A stretch of 64,000 bases of DNA, from assembly GCF_025766255.1 (NCBI RefSeq), contig NW_026516729.1:124001-188000 (forward strand), in the 5' to 3' direction. How positions within the stretch are numbered: the stretch's first letter is position 1; every line of letters starts with the position of its first letter. The notes under the pieces were generated by a model. The model searched no databases. It had not been told where the DNA came from and worked only from the letters and a program-made list of their open reading frames with translations. Below, piece by piece: positions 47,089 to 60,000 of this stretch. The DNA is from Zychaea mexicana (Eukaryota > Mucoromycota > Mucoromycetes > Mucorales > Lichtheimiaceae). The translations under genes and the position numbers were made by a program.

Positions 47089-47610
47089 AGTCTTATTGTC
47101 TGATCTTTATTAAAGATTGATGATCCTCTATTTATACTAAATTCAACTATGTAGAGTTGCATGAATCAATGTAGGGATACAAGAATCGTTGTGAGGATAC
47201 AGGGAATCATACAAGTATACGAGGAATCATACAGGTATACAGGGATTCGGGCATTAGCACAAGGTATCGTGAGAAGCTACAAGCAATCTTGCATTCGTGC
47301 AAGCTCGACCGTTTTAGGGCAATCTGATTGGTCGAATAAACCTTTAAGTTAACTTAAAATGATGCTTGTTCTCTGGTTTTGGTTACACCGGTCTTCATGT
47401 CATTGAACTTGTTACTGTTGAGTATATGAGAGGAATAAGGAGATATATTTATAAAGGTTGATATTGATACTGCATTGATACTGATAATAATAATAATAAT
47501 ATTAGATTAAAGGGAATTGTGTGAGTGTGTGTGTGTATGAGTGGGAAGGGGAAAGGGCGTTACAATATATATAAACTATAATACAGATATTAACGTATTT
47601 TGCATTGACA
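47089..47610. repeat. Possible solo LTR, with internal tandem repeat
   Basis: Begins with TGTGAGAGCAAAAG and ends near TATTTTGCA, so it has TG...CA borders, and it lies 0.9 kb before a gag-like relic. Inside, 47168-47250 is an imperfect tandem of a GGATACAGGAATC-type unit. A TAA repeat follows at 47485-47502. No second copy exists in this window and no primer-binding site could be confirmed, so the LTR call is tentative. Confidence 0.3.
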
Positions 47611-48485
47611 ATTATTGATGAAGATTATGGTAATCAGACTGACTATTATGGCGCCAAAGGGGCGACCATGATCCTTAATGTCATGATTATCGAGCTTGCA
47701 ATGATAGGCCAACTTACTCTATGTACAGCACGCGCATCTAATACAACCAATCCATTTCAATCAACAAGTCCTTGTTCCCGAAGTGGCTGCGCGTCTTATT
47801 TAACAAGACCTTGATGTATCCTATACTAGAGCATATAAGTACTAGATGACAGTAGAGTTTAGGATGGTACTTTCTCCTACGGACTAAAGTAAAAATGGTG
47901 ATAGCAATGAGTAGTTCTTTATCTTTTTTCTTTGAAAATTCTATCTCATATTTATCTTACATTTTCCTCTTAAACCTTGTTCGATCATGTTTTTTACACT
48001 CGCTTCCGCCTTCTTCCCACATAGATTTCTTCTTATTTGCGATAATCGTTTTTATTTAAAGCTTTTGAATATACTTCTATCAGTTGATCGTCCTTGATGT
48101 ATAATGCTGCCTAAAGCTCAAGTAATACCCTGGCTACAAACGCTGCTAAAAAGACGAAATTTCTGCAGCGTATTTTGTCCGATTTTGCAGCGCGCGTAGT
48201 AATTCTCTTTTTGTTACATTTTATTCTTCGAGCTTTGTTATTTGTCCTACTCACTACGAGCAAGCACACCACTATCGATCTCAGTAAGAAGATTCCAGTT
48301 ACCAAGGACATCACCATAGAGGAAGTGGCCGATTCGTCCCAAGGCTCCTGCACTATTGTTAATGTTGGAAAAAGACATTCACTCTCAACCGCCTGTAGCA
48401 TCCAGCACCGCAGTCATGTTACGAGGTTTAGAGTCCAAGCATGCTGACCCATAGGTTGTAGCTTTAAAAATTTTCTGAAGTCTAT

Positions 48486-49760
48486 ATGGCTCGATCGGAG
48501 CAACTTGTGTTGGAAGCACCTTGCCTCGAGGTTGCGAAAGCACCTGCTGAGCAAAAGGCATACCATCAATGACTTGTTGCCGCTGTCACTGACTGAGCCC
48601 ATGTGTATAAAGATGTTGGTGCCATCATGGAGTGTATCAAGCCACGGAATGCCACCACCAAAATTCCTTTGCAGGACCTTCCTGGCGCGTCTGATATATA
48701 GCTAAGTCTTATGATGAAAGAAAAGGATAACAGTTCAAGTTTAAATAACGTCATTCTTGACAACGGAATGTCAACAACGTACCTAGAATATCTTGGATCA
48801 AATCATAAAACTATCGGTCACATCAGACACAATTAAATAATAAAAGAAACAATATAAAAAGGTGGTAATCACATAGGATAGATGGACAGCTGTTTTATGA
48901 TTGAATGAGTGTTTATTGCTTTTATCCATCGTACGTACACTACACTTCCCATTCTCAAATTAAGAACAGTAATGAGATAAAGCCAAAGAAGTGTTCTCGT
49001 TTGTCAACAAATTTCTCACCAAATTCGAGATCGTAGCTCGCCACCACAATGCCTCGCCAGAGGATTGCTGGGAAACCACCATGCTGCCAACATTGTCGAC
49101 TGAGAAATTGTCTTGGTTTCAACGTCACTTGTCCGAAAAACGTCTGTCTTGGTCGCAAGCCAAGAAAGCATTCAACCTGAAATATAGTGGTGCTTCGCAA
49201 GCAGCCATCTCAGACCAGTTGCATGCAATGAAACTTAAACCGAGAGAGAGCTTGATCAAGTACACTGACAGTACAACAAGCTCATGCACGATGCCGAGGA
49301 GGAGGACAGCAAGACTTGGAGTCAAATCTTTGTCCGCTCGCTCACTCCAGAGCTTCAAATGGCTGTGAAGGTAGCTAGCGCTGCCTCAGCCAAAGACCAG
49401 CCTCTCAATGTTGCGAAGGCGACCGAACTGCTGAGCACTGTGTACGATGGGTACAAAGATGCCGGGCCAAGACGTTAACCTTTTCTCGTATTCAGACGAT
49501 GATGGTGATCAGAACGACCGCAGACCTGCCAAGAAAGCAAGAGTCGCGAGTCGACCAGTGCCGTCGCCACCCCACATCTAACCACACCAATGGTCAATGT
49601 TTCTCGAGCAAGCCCGAGTCCTTTTCTCAAAAGAGAGACAAAGGTAAGGAACGGGCCGGAACCAAAGTCGATGAAGAACGCTGCTGGTTTTGCGGCCGAA
49701 TTCGTGTAGATGGTAACGAGTACAAAGGGTATCTCGAGCGCAAGCAAGAAAGATAAAAAC
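48486..49760 (+). pseudogene. LTR-retroelement gag relic
   Basis: A broken plus-strand reading, spread over all three frames, resembles Ty3/gypsy-type gag. An N-terminal piece starts at 48486 (MARSEQLVLEAP). A capsid-like piece at about 48990-49260 contains ETTMLPTLSTEKLSWFQRHL and LKPRESLIKYTD. A shifted piece at about 49284-49478 reads KTWSQIFVRSLTPELQ. A zinc-knuckle-like start CWFCG lies at about 49680. Several stops and frameshifts interrupt it, and no protease, reverse transcriptase or integrase follows. It is an old, truncated copy. Confidence 0.6.
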
Positions 49761-51325
49761 GATATGAACTGAAGCAACGACGTGCCCAATTGGAACAGGA
49801 AAGGGCTCAGTCCGCAACCTCGGTCGCCACCCAATAGTGAACCCAACCAGCAGAACGTCCTTCCGGTCACTGACATGGATTTGGATTTTAATATGGTCAT
49901 TGACAAGGCCAACCAAGGTTGCAGCAGCCGATTTTTTATATGATATCTAGCGCAAAAGCAAATGAACGCTCACAGAACAGCACCAACGATCCTATCTTCG
50001 CTCCATCATTGTACAGAGTAATGGAACCCCGGGCCTTCCTTCATATATTCCTAATTTTTTAATCAGCTGCCAAACTTGTCAAACTAATGCTTTTATCTAT
50101 TAGAATGTTAATCTCAATGAATACAATGTCACAATAGTTTGATTGCTGCAATTTATTCTTGTGCTTTTATTTTAATAAAGTGCTAGACGCGTACCTGAAG
50201 ACTTTTACCCATGTAAAAGACTACTCGAACCTCACCATCGAAACACTGTGCGATCGCTTTAACAATCTGTTTTGGCTTTTAAAAAAAGTTCGATGCTTGT
50301 AGCGTTTGTAATTTTTCAAGCGAGAAGGTATTGAAAAAAATTGTAATATAAACAAAACGTAGCGCTGGCTGAGGAATCATTGCAGCTCCTTTTTAACCAT
50401 CAATCGAAGATGCCATCAATGTTGACCTTTACACATCGTGCTTTACCGTTGACATCCACATCTATATTATGTTTATTCTCAAATAATCTGCAAAACAGTC
50501 TGCCGCAGATTCCCCATGTTCTTCGGCAATGTTGCTTTGATACACAATATGATCAGTTGTGTGACCTGCCCGGATGGTCCGTGCTTACTCTTTTGTTTTG
50601 CCGCAGCTATGCGATCAGGGCCTTACATCCAAGAATCGTCGTTGTATCCTGTCGGGCTCTTGCACCGTTCTAGAGTATTCAAGCTCCATCAACGACTACT
50701 CTTCAACAGGACTGAACTTTTTCAGCTTGCAACTGTCGAAGAAGGGCTGTATGTATATCCGTTCGAAACCGTGGCATATTTGGACCGCGTTAGCTCAAGA
50801 AGCCAGGTTTCGCGGTCCTCATCGGACAATACTTTTCCGTATGTCATGACACGTGCTGTATGGCCAACTGAGCGATGGGCAGACAGCAGTGCTTCATTAT
50901 AGATAGCGTATCTCACAGGTAGGTTTGAAGCGGGAGAGCAAGGAGATATATAATGAGGGAATGGATACAAACACAACGCATCGAGAAGAAGCTGGTGGTG
51001 ACAAGTCGCTTAACATCAAGGCTGAGTCGTCCCCTAAAGTCTGTAGTCGTATGATAACTAATCAATTAGAATTTCTTACATGTTTGACTTACTGATCGAT
51101 CTTTAACGCATTGCAGCTTGCGGTGACTCGACTAGTTTTTCTTCCAGTTATGTCCCGCTTCCTCGAGCTTCAAAAGTGCTTTGACAAATGCCTTGTCAAG
51201 CTCTTCAGCGCCTGGTGTACGTGGGGGGTTTGCTTGATATCATTTCAATACAGAAAATTCAATAGAAGTACAGGCGTTTGGCGTAGCCCTGCCGATGACG
51301 ACGACCGCATCATAATAGCATATAG
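49761..51325. other. Degenerate sequence between gag relic and duplication
   Basis: About 1.6 kb with short overlapping frames (for example 50380-50902 +, 50722-50976 -) that give no recognised domain. A stretch at about 50184-50300 reads as an open coding-like segment (LDAYLKTFTHVKDYSNLTIE) cut off on both sides. Probably decayed genes or repeats. Confidence 0.35.
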
Positions 51326-54300
51326 TAGGGAAATCGATGTTAATCACTTGAGACATAGCTTGAAGACGACGATATAGCTAATTAGCATACATCCTGATGT
51401 TGAAGCTATTGGGAACTGTATCGCTGAGTGGATGGCTCTCACGATGCGCGCACCCCAAAGCAAGAAAAGACCTTTTGTTTGTAAAAGCTAGACTAGCAAT
51501 TGCGATGTAATAATCGTAGCTCCCTCCCATCTCCCACATTCCCCCCTATTTCTTATCATAGCAGTATCTATCAATAAACATTGGTTAATTACACCCGTGA
51601 CAATCACATGCGATACTGCATATCAGAGCCATTCTTTTGGAAAAATCGACAGCAATCATTATCGATGCCATCGAGCCTTTATTCGCGAGGCGCTTTACTC
51701 GACACACATCGTTCCCAGCCACGCATACTTGATAGCCATTTGGCAACTTTAAGAAAAGAAATTTTTTGCTGGTACATGCTCTGTAAGCTACTCATCAATC
51801 ATATCAGGTATCCGTTTGGGTGGCGCGTCTATTGATCGAAACTTCCGTTGAAGCTTCAAAAAGCAATGCGTCGTAATTTAATAAACCATTACATGCTGAA
51901 ACAAGGTCGACCGCCTGTCAACGTACGCAGTGTGCTGCTCCCATCGACAACTGCTTCTTGACTTGGAAATGCAGCCAGTGACAATTTGGACAGTAGCGGA
52001 TCAAAAAATACACAAGTACATATCTTCACATGAAAGAATTAGGCTCTTTATTGGACATAACTATCGCAACAGCGGAGAACAAGTAGGGCAAAAACATAGT
52101 CGATATTATTTCCCAGTACGGGCAGTCTGTATAAAACCAATCGACATCAGCGTAAATACTCATTTGGATATGCTGCCCGAACACTGACAGGCAACAAAGG
52201 TCGCGTCGCATTGACATGGCGGTGTCTTAAAAAGAATCTAGAGAGAACAATGAGCAGCATAAGGTGCACACACTTCCAGTATCGCAGTGAGCCGTGCTCA
52301 TAGGCAACACCAACCATCACCATCTCATGCAAGTCACTGCCCTTTATGACTACGCTTTGAAAGAGAAAGCCATGTGATGAGCATGCTGCGGCGGTTGGGC
52401 GGGGGCTAAAAAAACCAAAGATAAAAGAACTGGTCCAGGTCCTTTTTTTTCTTATCTCACTCTTTTCCTTTCCTTTCCCTTTCCTCTCCAACTTTTTTTC
52501 ACACACACAAACGGCTGCTTGCTCACTCTCGCCCAATCCCCTAGATTCCCTCAACCATCCTTCAGGGGACGCCTACGACTGCTTCTTTGGGGGAAGAGAA
52601 AAGGAGCAGGTTGGTAGGGTTGGCTATTGGCAGTGCAGTGTTGCGCCTTTTGCATATGCGAGTATAACCGGCTCCCACAAAGTAGCTAGAAGAACAACTG
52701 CTAATAAAAACTATACCTCCACTACGCCGACTCGTTGCCTTTCCCGCACCCTGTCTTGTCCGCCTTTTTTCCCTTTTCTTTATCGTTCATTGTCACTCTT
52801 TTTGTAATTAGGATAGAAAGTACCCGGCTACTAACAGTTCCTTTTTTACTCTACTCTGGGGCACCCCGAAAGCCCCTGGATGGTCCCCCTCCGGCGCGAG
52901 TGAAGCAAGCAGATACACGTTTGTGTGTGTGAAAAACCATATCTCTCCTCAATAAGCCCTTGGGGGCAAGATCTCACCACTTTCATTCCTAATGACGTGT
53001 GTTTTTCTTTTCAAAAGAAGCGCATTGTCATTGGGGACACAATTTAAAAACAAAGAAAATGATATAAAAAAAGCAGTAGTTGTGGGTGTCGTCAGTGCTT
53101 GTGGAGAGAGACACAACCTGAGTCGATGTTGCCGCATGACAGCAATTCGAAACGAATGACGCTGATCACACTCGATTGCCTCCCGCAATTCGAATTTAAA
53201 AATAACAGCCTTGCAGCAGTGCTTCAAACAAGCGTGTCATTTTAATCGTCCTTTATGGATGAGCTGTTCCTTTCCATTCGTTTGTTCGATCGATCATACA
53301 CACATTGATCGTGGAACACACTCAAGCATTTCGCCGCTTGTCGCTTAAAACTATTAGAGTCAGCATGACATATGGTAGCACTGTAGTTTGTGAGCACGCA
53401 TATATACATAGATGCTCAATGTGTTTTTTGACATGCTGATATGCAGCCGTGTCATGATCGCCGCCTAAATCGTAATGCAATACACTCGTGTCGAGTAGAA
53501 TAAGGCTAGGCGAAACAGCGAATTGTCCACAGAACCATACTTTGCTGACTGGAGCGGAAGCACCGGCAATCGCTGTATGTAGGAACGACCAACAGCAACA
53601 GATAAGGTAGCATCACTGTAGAGTATAGTTTGGTGTGGAGTCTATTGATTTTTTCTCTTACTCAGCTTGTTACAATTCGATTGTGCCAAATGAAAGGGGC
53701 ACTGCTAGTAAACAGCAGAATCATTCCTATCACATCAAGATATTGAAACAAGAAGAGAATCAGTGCGATTACATATACTGCTGTGTACTATACATACAAG
53801 CAGCTGTCAAGTATCTGGTCTATGTACACGCTGCCGCCTAATTAATGCTTAGTCTAATCCGATCTATTTGGTACGGCGGGTCAATGTACGTCGTGTCAAA
53901 GGAACTATGTATCCAGGAGAACAGTATGTCATACGCAGTATAAATCTCTTTTGGTGCATACATTGTATTTTATGTGAAGTCCACTTGGGCATCAAGAGTA
54001 TATATACAAAGACTGGTTGACATGTCCTTTTCACAAAAAAGTAACACAGACTTATAATCAAGGGCTCATTGTTGCATATAATATAAAGTATCTATACCTT
54101 AGAAATCACTTCTATATGAGGGTGCTCTCTCAAGCAAATTGTCACCACCAGCTTCTTCTCAAGACAGCCATTAAAATTCTCGATGCAGTATGTTAGCATC
54201 CGTTACCTCATCATATAACTTCTTCCTCTGCCACTCTAAACCTACCTTTATGTCATATAACACCACCACTTCTCTTCTCCGGCCACACTTTTTTCCCCCT

Positions 54301-54919
54301 GGGGAATTATCAGTGATGGCACCACATTCAGCGTTTTTCTACCCTTGAACAACTAGTATCGAAAGGAAGCGACCGCATGCCCATGGCACAGGTCAACTAG
54401 AATTTCACATGATTTTTTTAACTATCAACAGCGGGGATCTGGTGCACAATATATAAGCTCTTCACATACAGTGGTCGGTCCATCGGTGGGCTAGGGGTCG
54501 GGTGAAAAAGTACCCACCTCATGGGTCTACTCAATCCGTAACCCAGCCCACAGTTTACACCGGACCTCCGGTTGATTGTAAGCTACATACGTGCAAAAAC
54601 AGTCAACGATAATATGTCGTATCAGAAGAAATGCAGAGCTACATGGTTTTCCCACTTTATCTTTTTGTTTATGAGAACTGAGCTGCAAAAAGATGTAGCT
54701 AAACAGTAATAGGCTTATAGTATAAGGTTTATATTGGAATGAGTTATTACTTCTATTAATTTAACCAGCCTTTTCTTTCTTTGACTGCAAACATCAAGTA
54801 GAAAGCTTTAATATCTTACCAGAGATATGTAAAAGGTATGAGAATATACATCATTGGAATGTTGTAGCCTTCGGGCCGCATTGCTAACAAAATGGTAAAT
54901 GCGTAGAACAACAGAAACG
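51326..54919. repeat. Large direct duplication, copy 1 (3.6 kb)
   Basis: Direct repeat of 57003-60800, offset 5677 at the left edge, 5840 through most of the unit and 5881 at the right edge. The core from about 51550 to 53240 is nearly identical to copy 2 (I find only about three or four differences). The right part, 53241-54919, carries dozens of substitutions and small indels. Copy 1 lacks about 130 bp present in copy 2 near 57105-57260. Its right end holds the last about 110 bp of a membrane-protein gene whose complete version follows copy 2. No protein-coding gene is convincing inside the repeat itself. Confidence 0.9.
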
Positions 54920-55233
54920 AAACCTTCTTTTGGACCGCCGAGCCGTAGTGGGGCGGCAGTGAATACATTCTTACGGCCATCGTAAATTGGACGTGTTTGT
55001 TCAGGAAACATTAGTCCCCCAATGTCCACAAATGTTTTCGAACCTTTACGGTTTATGGCTGGTGGAATGCTGCTTGTAAACATGTATGATGCTTTATCCA
55101 CTGGGCCAACCGTAATATCATAATGGTATATGGATGTTGTCAGAGAGAAACGAGAGCATTGTACAGTAAACGAATATGTGTGTAGGTGTCTAGATGTTCC
55201 GTGGCTGCCAGCATCAGCTCTACGCATTGCCAA
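54808..55233 (-). pseudogene. Chimeric relic: Argonaute N-domain fused to membrane-protein tail
   Basis: A minus-strand open frame whose first part (about 55205-54925) matches the Argonaute N-terminal domain: YDITVGPVDKASY, SSIPPAINRKGSKTFVD, TRPIYDGRKNVFTAAPL. At about 54920 it passes without a stop into a sequence like the C-terminus of the protein encoded at 60579-61816 (LRIYHFVSNAARRL ... SHTFYISLVRY), in a partly shifted frame. The joint coincides with the right end of duplication copy 1. No start exon, PAZ or MID domain is attached. It is a relic rather than a working gene. Confidence 0.75.
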
Positions 55234-55899
55234 GATCAGTCAAGGCCAGTGACATTCTCGTAAAACTTTTTGATTGTCGTCGATTCAAAATAAAGATAAT
55301 GAGAACGGGATAAAGAAGAGCGTTTTCCAGCAAGAGATGAAGTCAAGACTTGAAACGACCCGCTTGATCTATTATGTATCAACTGGTACACAGCATCATC
55401 AATTTTATCACGGGTATCCTTCAGGTTTTCCCAACTTGCATATCCTTTATTTAAGAATATTTAGAGTTCAATCATGTCTCCTGAAAGCGTTACTGCATGT
55501 TCTACACTTGACACTTTAATTGCTATGATGAAGAAGGGCACGTATTCGGGAATGGCTACAATGTTTGCTAAGCAAATTTTGCATATTGGCTATCGCTGTT
55601 CGAACTTTGAAAGAAGCCAGTCGCTCTCGACGGGCAATCCAACACATTTGGAAACCGCGTTCTACTTTTTCTAAAAGCACGTAATGTATAGCCTCTTTTG
55701 AATTTCCCGTTCTTCTTGTATAATTCACGCACACAGCTGTTGTTTATCAGTATTTTTACAGCTTACACCCTTTTACATTTGTTAATTTTATATATTCTTT
55801 TCTCTGAAAGCAGTCTTAATCCTTTTTCAATTTATTAACACAAGAGCGGGCTCGAGATTTCATATTTTTTTATGGAGCAAAGCGGTACGGACGTTGATC
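55234..55899. other. Filler between the two Argonaute fragments
   Basis: 666 bp without recognised coding sequence. It separates the N-domain and PIWI pieces and shows no PAZ or MID motifs on either strand, as far as can be seen by eye. Confidence 0.4.
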
Positions 55900-56370
55900 G
55901 AGTCAAAAGTGCACCGGCAGCGGCAAACGGACATGATGTCGCTTTTGAGCCACCACAAATGTCACTGTGGTTTTGTACCCGTAGTCAAGCTCCTCACATA
56001 CACTGTGGATTACCCGAATCTCTTCAATTCGAACAGTCTCAACCTGACTGTCGGCGACTCTGTCATGAATAAATAACACCCGTAGCGGCTTCTGACCGCA
56101 TGATTGATGAAGCGTCTTTTGAAGCATTTTGACCATACCCTTCGAATCACTTGTAATTCCCGTGTTTTATAGCTTGCATTCTGATGGCACTCGAGTATCG
56201 CGTGGCTCGCATATCCATGCAAGCCGCCAAGGCGGCAATAGAGGCTTGGTTCATGTTACCAGGTGATGGATGTGTCACATCGGCGCCAAATACGATTGTC
56301 GGTCGCTGGGAGACGAAAGGGGTTTGCTCTGCTGGCAAACAAGCATTCAAACCACCAAGCTCCATGTTGA
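55900..56370 (-). pseudogene. Argonaute PIWI-domain fragment
   Basis: Two minus-strand pieces match the PIWI nuclease domain of eukaryotic Argonautes. Piece 56365-56170 has GGLNACLP, then PTIVFGADVTHPSPG with the first catalytic Asp, and SIAALAACMD. Piece 56136-55903 has KMLQKTLHQSCGQKPLRVLF, HDRVADSQ (second catalytic Asp) and FVVAQKRHHVR. They are separated by a stop or unspliced stretch, and nothing follows for the last catalytic residue. On this strand the PIWI part lies upstream of the N-domain part (55205-54925), the reverse of protein order. The locus is therefore rearranged and non-functional. Confidence 0.85.
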
Positions 56371-56399
56371 ATTTTAAGCAAACGTTTGCACAGTATTGA

Positions 56400-57003
56400 G
56401 CTTCGGACCGACCACGGTCATTAATGAGGGGCCTCTTATCTCCCTAATTCCATTGGTCAACAATCATTCACTAAACAACCTCACAACTTCTATCCTCCGC
56501 GAAACCGTCTCCACACACCATCATTCCCCCACCCTCAGCGCTTCTATCCCGTGGAGGCGTTTCTGGGCGATGCAACTACCTCACTATGCACGGACGACGT
56601 GGTGGCGCCTGCTTATTCTGCGCATCGACACATGCCTGACCGGTTCGACGACGCGCGACGCCGCCTCTGCCAGCATGTCACCGAGACGGTAGTAGACCAT
56701 TTTTTCTTTACTTGTCCCTCCAAACAACCGCTTTGGCAACGCATGCTCCGACACCATCATTGCTCCTATAATTTTCAAGAGCTCAATGCTTATTGCCACA
56801 CGCTCGATCCACCTCGGTCCAAGACCACCGCCACGATCCCACCACACACGATCATCATCGCCGTCCACCTCATTTGGGCATCACATTGGCGATATATATT
56901 TGATGACACACCTTTCGATGCCAGCCGCATCTACAATATGATCTCGACAACGGTACAAAGATTTCCGGAGGAGGCTGCCGGCAAGTTCACCTGGGGACTA
57001 TGA
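56400..57003 (+). mobile_element. 3' fragment of a non-LTR retrotransposon (LINE)
   Basis: The plus strand encodes the C-terminal zinc-finger region of a LINE reverse transcriptase. LPHYARTTWWRLLILRIDT is in one frame (about 56571-56640). After a frameshift follows a segment with TETVVDHFFFTCPSKQPLW, the usual Cys/His-ending motif of this region. A tail with HTIIIAVHLIWASHWRY runs to a stop at 57001-57003. The 5' end is missing, as is common for LINEs. Its 3' border coincides with the start of duplication copy 2. Confidence 0.7.
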
Positions 57004-60000
57004 TAGGGAAATCGATGTAAATCACTTGAGACATAGCTTGAAGACGACGATATAGCTAATTAGCATACACCCTAATGTTGAAGCTGTTGGGAACTGAATC
57101 GCTGAACTAGTGGTGGCTCTCCTTCTCTTGCTTTCTCTCTCTCTTTCTCTCTTTCTCTCTTTCAGTAGAGCTTCAAAAAGGCTGACCGCGTTCACCTTGC
57201 ATACAGAAATAACGAGCAAAAAGGTCAGTGAGCGGTTTTCTGCATCTCACGATGCGCGCACCCAAGGCAAGACAAGACCTTTCTTTTGTAAAAGCTAGAC
57301 TAGCTATGATATCCGCAATTGTGATGTAATAGTCGCAGCTCCCCCTTCCATCTCTCCCATCTCCCCCCAATCAGTAGTACAGCCCCTATTTCTTATCAGA
57401 GCAGTATCTATCAATAAACATTGGTTAATTACACCCGTGACAATCACATGCGATACTGCATATCAGAGCCATTCTTTTGGAAAAATCGACAGCAATCATT
57501 ATCGATGCCATCGAGCCTTTATTCGCGAGGCGCTTTACTCGACACACATCGTTCCCAGCCACGCATACTTGATAGCCATTTGGCAACTTTAAGAAAAGAA
57601 ATTTTTTGCTGGTACATGCTCTGTAAGCTACTCATCAATCATATCAGGTATCCGTTTGGGTGGCGCGTCTATTGATCGAAACTTCCGTTGAAGCTTCAAA
57701 AAGCAATGCGTCGTAATTTAATAAACCATTACATGCTGAAACAAGGTCGACCGCCTGTCAACGTACGCAGTGTGCTGCTCCCATCGACAACTGCTTCTTG
57801 ACTTGGAAATGCAGCCAGTGACAATTTGGACAGTAGCGGATCAAAAAATACACAAGTACATATCTTCACATGAAAGATTTAGGCTCTTTATTGGACAGAA
57901 CTATCGCAACAGCGGAGAACAAGTAGGGCAAAACCATAGTCGATATTATTTCCCAGTACGGGCAGTCTGTATAAAACCAATCGACATCAGCGTAAATACT
58001 CATTTGGATATGCTGCCCGAACACTGACAGGCAACAAAGGTCGCGTCGCATTGACATGGCGGTGTCTTAAAAAGAATCTAGAGAGAACAATGAGCAGCAT
58101 AAGGTGCACACACTTCCAGTATCGCAGTGAGCCGTGCTCATAGGCAACACCAACCATCACCATCTCATGCAAGTCACTGCCCTTTATGACTACGCTTTGA
58201 AAGAGAAAGCCATGTGATGAGCATGCTGCGGCGGTTGGGCGGGGGCTAAAAAAACCAAAGATAAAAGAACTGGTCCAGGTCCTTTTTTTTCTTATCTCAC
58301 TCTTTTCCTTTCCTTTCCCTTTCCTCTCCAACTTTTTTTCACACACACAAACGGCTGCTTGCTCACTCTCGCCCAATCCCCTAGATTCCCTCAACCATCC
58401 TTCAGGGGACGCCTACGACTGCTTCTTTGGGGGAAGAGAAAAGGAGCAGGTTGGTAGGGTTGGCTATTGGCAGTGCAGTGTTGCGCCTTTTGCATATGCG
58501 AGTATAACCGGCTCCCACAAAGTAGCTAGAAGAACAACTGCTAATAAAAACTATACCTCCACTACGCCGACTCGTTGCCTTTCCCGCACCCTGTCTTGTC
58601 CGCCTTTTTTCCCTTTTCTTTATCGTTCATTGTCACTCTTTTTGTAATTAGGATAGAAAGTACCCGGCTACTAACAGTTCCTTTTTTACTCTACTCTGGG
58701 GCACCCCGAAAGCCCCTGGATGGTCCCCCTCCGGCGCGAGTGAAGCAAGCAGATACACGTTTGTGTGTGTGAAAAACCATATCTCTCCTCAATAAGCCCT
58801 TGGGGGCAAGATCTCACCACTTTCATTCCTAATGACGTGTGTTTTTCTTTTCAAAAGAAGCGCATTGTCATTGGGGACACAATTTAAAAACAAAGAAAAT
58901 GATATAAAAAAAGCAGTAGTTGTGGGTGTCGTCAGTGCTTGTGGAGAGAGACACAACCTGAGTCGATGTTGCCGCATGACAGCAATTCGAAACGAATGAC
59001 GCTGATCACACTCGATTGCCTCCCGCAATTCGAATTTAAAAATAACAGCCTTGCAGCAGTGCTTCAAACAAGCGTGTCATTATTAATCGTCCTTTATGGA
59101 TGAGCTGTTTCTTTCCATTCGTTTGTTCGATCGATCATACACACATTGATCGTGGAACACACTCAAGCATTTCGCCGCTCGTCGCTTAAAACTATTAGAG
59201 CCAGCATGACATATGGTAGCACTGTAGTTTATGAGCATACATTTACACATGGATGCTCAATGTGTTTTTTGACATGCTGATATGCAGCCGTGTCATGATC
59301 GCCGCTTAAATCGTAATGTTTTACACTCGTGTCGAGTAGAATAATGCTAGGCGAAACAGCGAATTGTCCACAAAACCATACTTTGCTGACTGGAGCGGAA
59401 GCACCGACAATCGCTGTATGTAGGAACGACCAACAGCAACAGATAAGGTAGCATCACTGTAGAGTATAGTTTGGTGTGGAGTCTATTGATTTTTTCTCTT
59501 ACTCAGGTTGTTACAATTCGATTGTGCCAAATGAAAGGGGCACTGCTAGTAAACAGCAGAATCATTCCTATCACATCAAGATATTGAAACAAGAAGAGAA
59601 TCAGTGTGATTACATGTACTGCTGTGTACAATACACACAAGCAGCTGTAATATACCAATTTGGAAATGTAAATGTAATTCAAGTATCTGGGTCATGAACA
59701 CGCTGTCACCTAATGAATGCTTAGCCCAATCCGATCTGTTTGATACAGCAGCTCAGCAGGTCAATGTACGTCGTGTCAAAGGAACTATGCATTCAGGAAA
59801 ACAGTGAGTATGTCGTACGCAGTATAAATCTCTTTTGGTGCATACATTGTATTTTATGTGAAGTCCACTTGGGCATCAAGAGTATATATACAAAGACTGG
59901 TTGACATCATTGTCACAAAAGTAACACAGATTATAGTCAAGGGCTCATTGTCCCAATAATATAAAGTATCTATACCTTAGAAATCACTTCTAAATGAGGA

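Noticed and set aside
47635..47690. TGGCGCCAAAGGGGCG as a retroelement primer-binding site
   Set aside because: Its complement does not look like a tRNA 3' end with T-arm, and no matching LTR pair is in the window.
50380..50902. Overlapping plus-strand frames of about 90-130 residues as a gene
   Set aside because: No motif, no splice model that joins them, and a competing minus-strand frame; treated as decayed sequence.
52147..52554. Basic 135-residue frame on the minus strand, identical in 57987-58394
   Set aside because: The identity comes from the DNA duplication, the composition follows the pyrimidine-rich tract on the other strand, and no domain is visible.
54484..54551. Possible hairpin RNA with arms GTGGGCT / AGCCCAC and a TATATAAG box upstream
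   Set aside because: Copy 2 (near 60370-60430) lacks the 3' arm, so the pairing is not preserved; no known RNA family fits.
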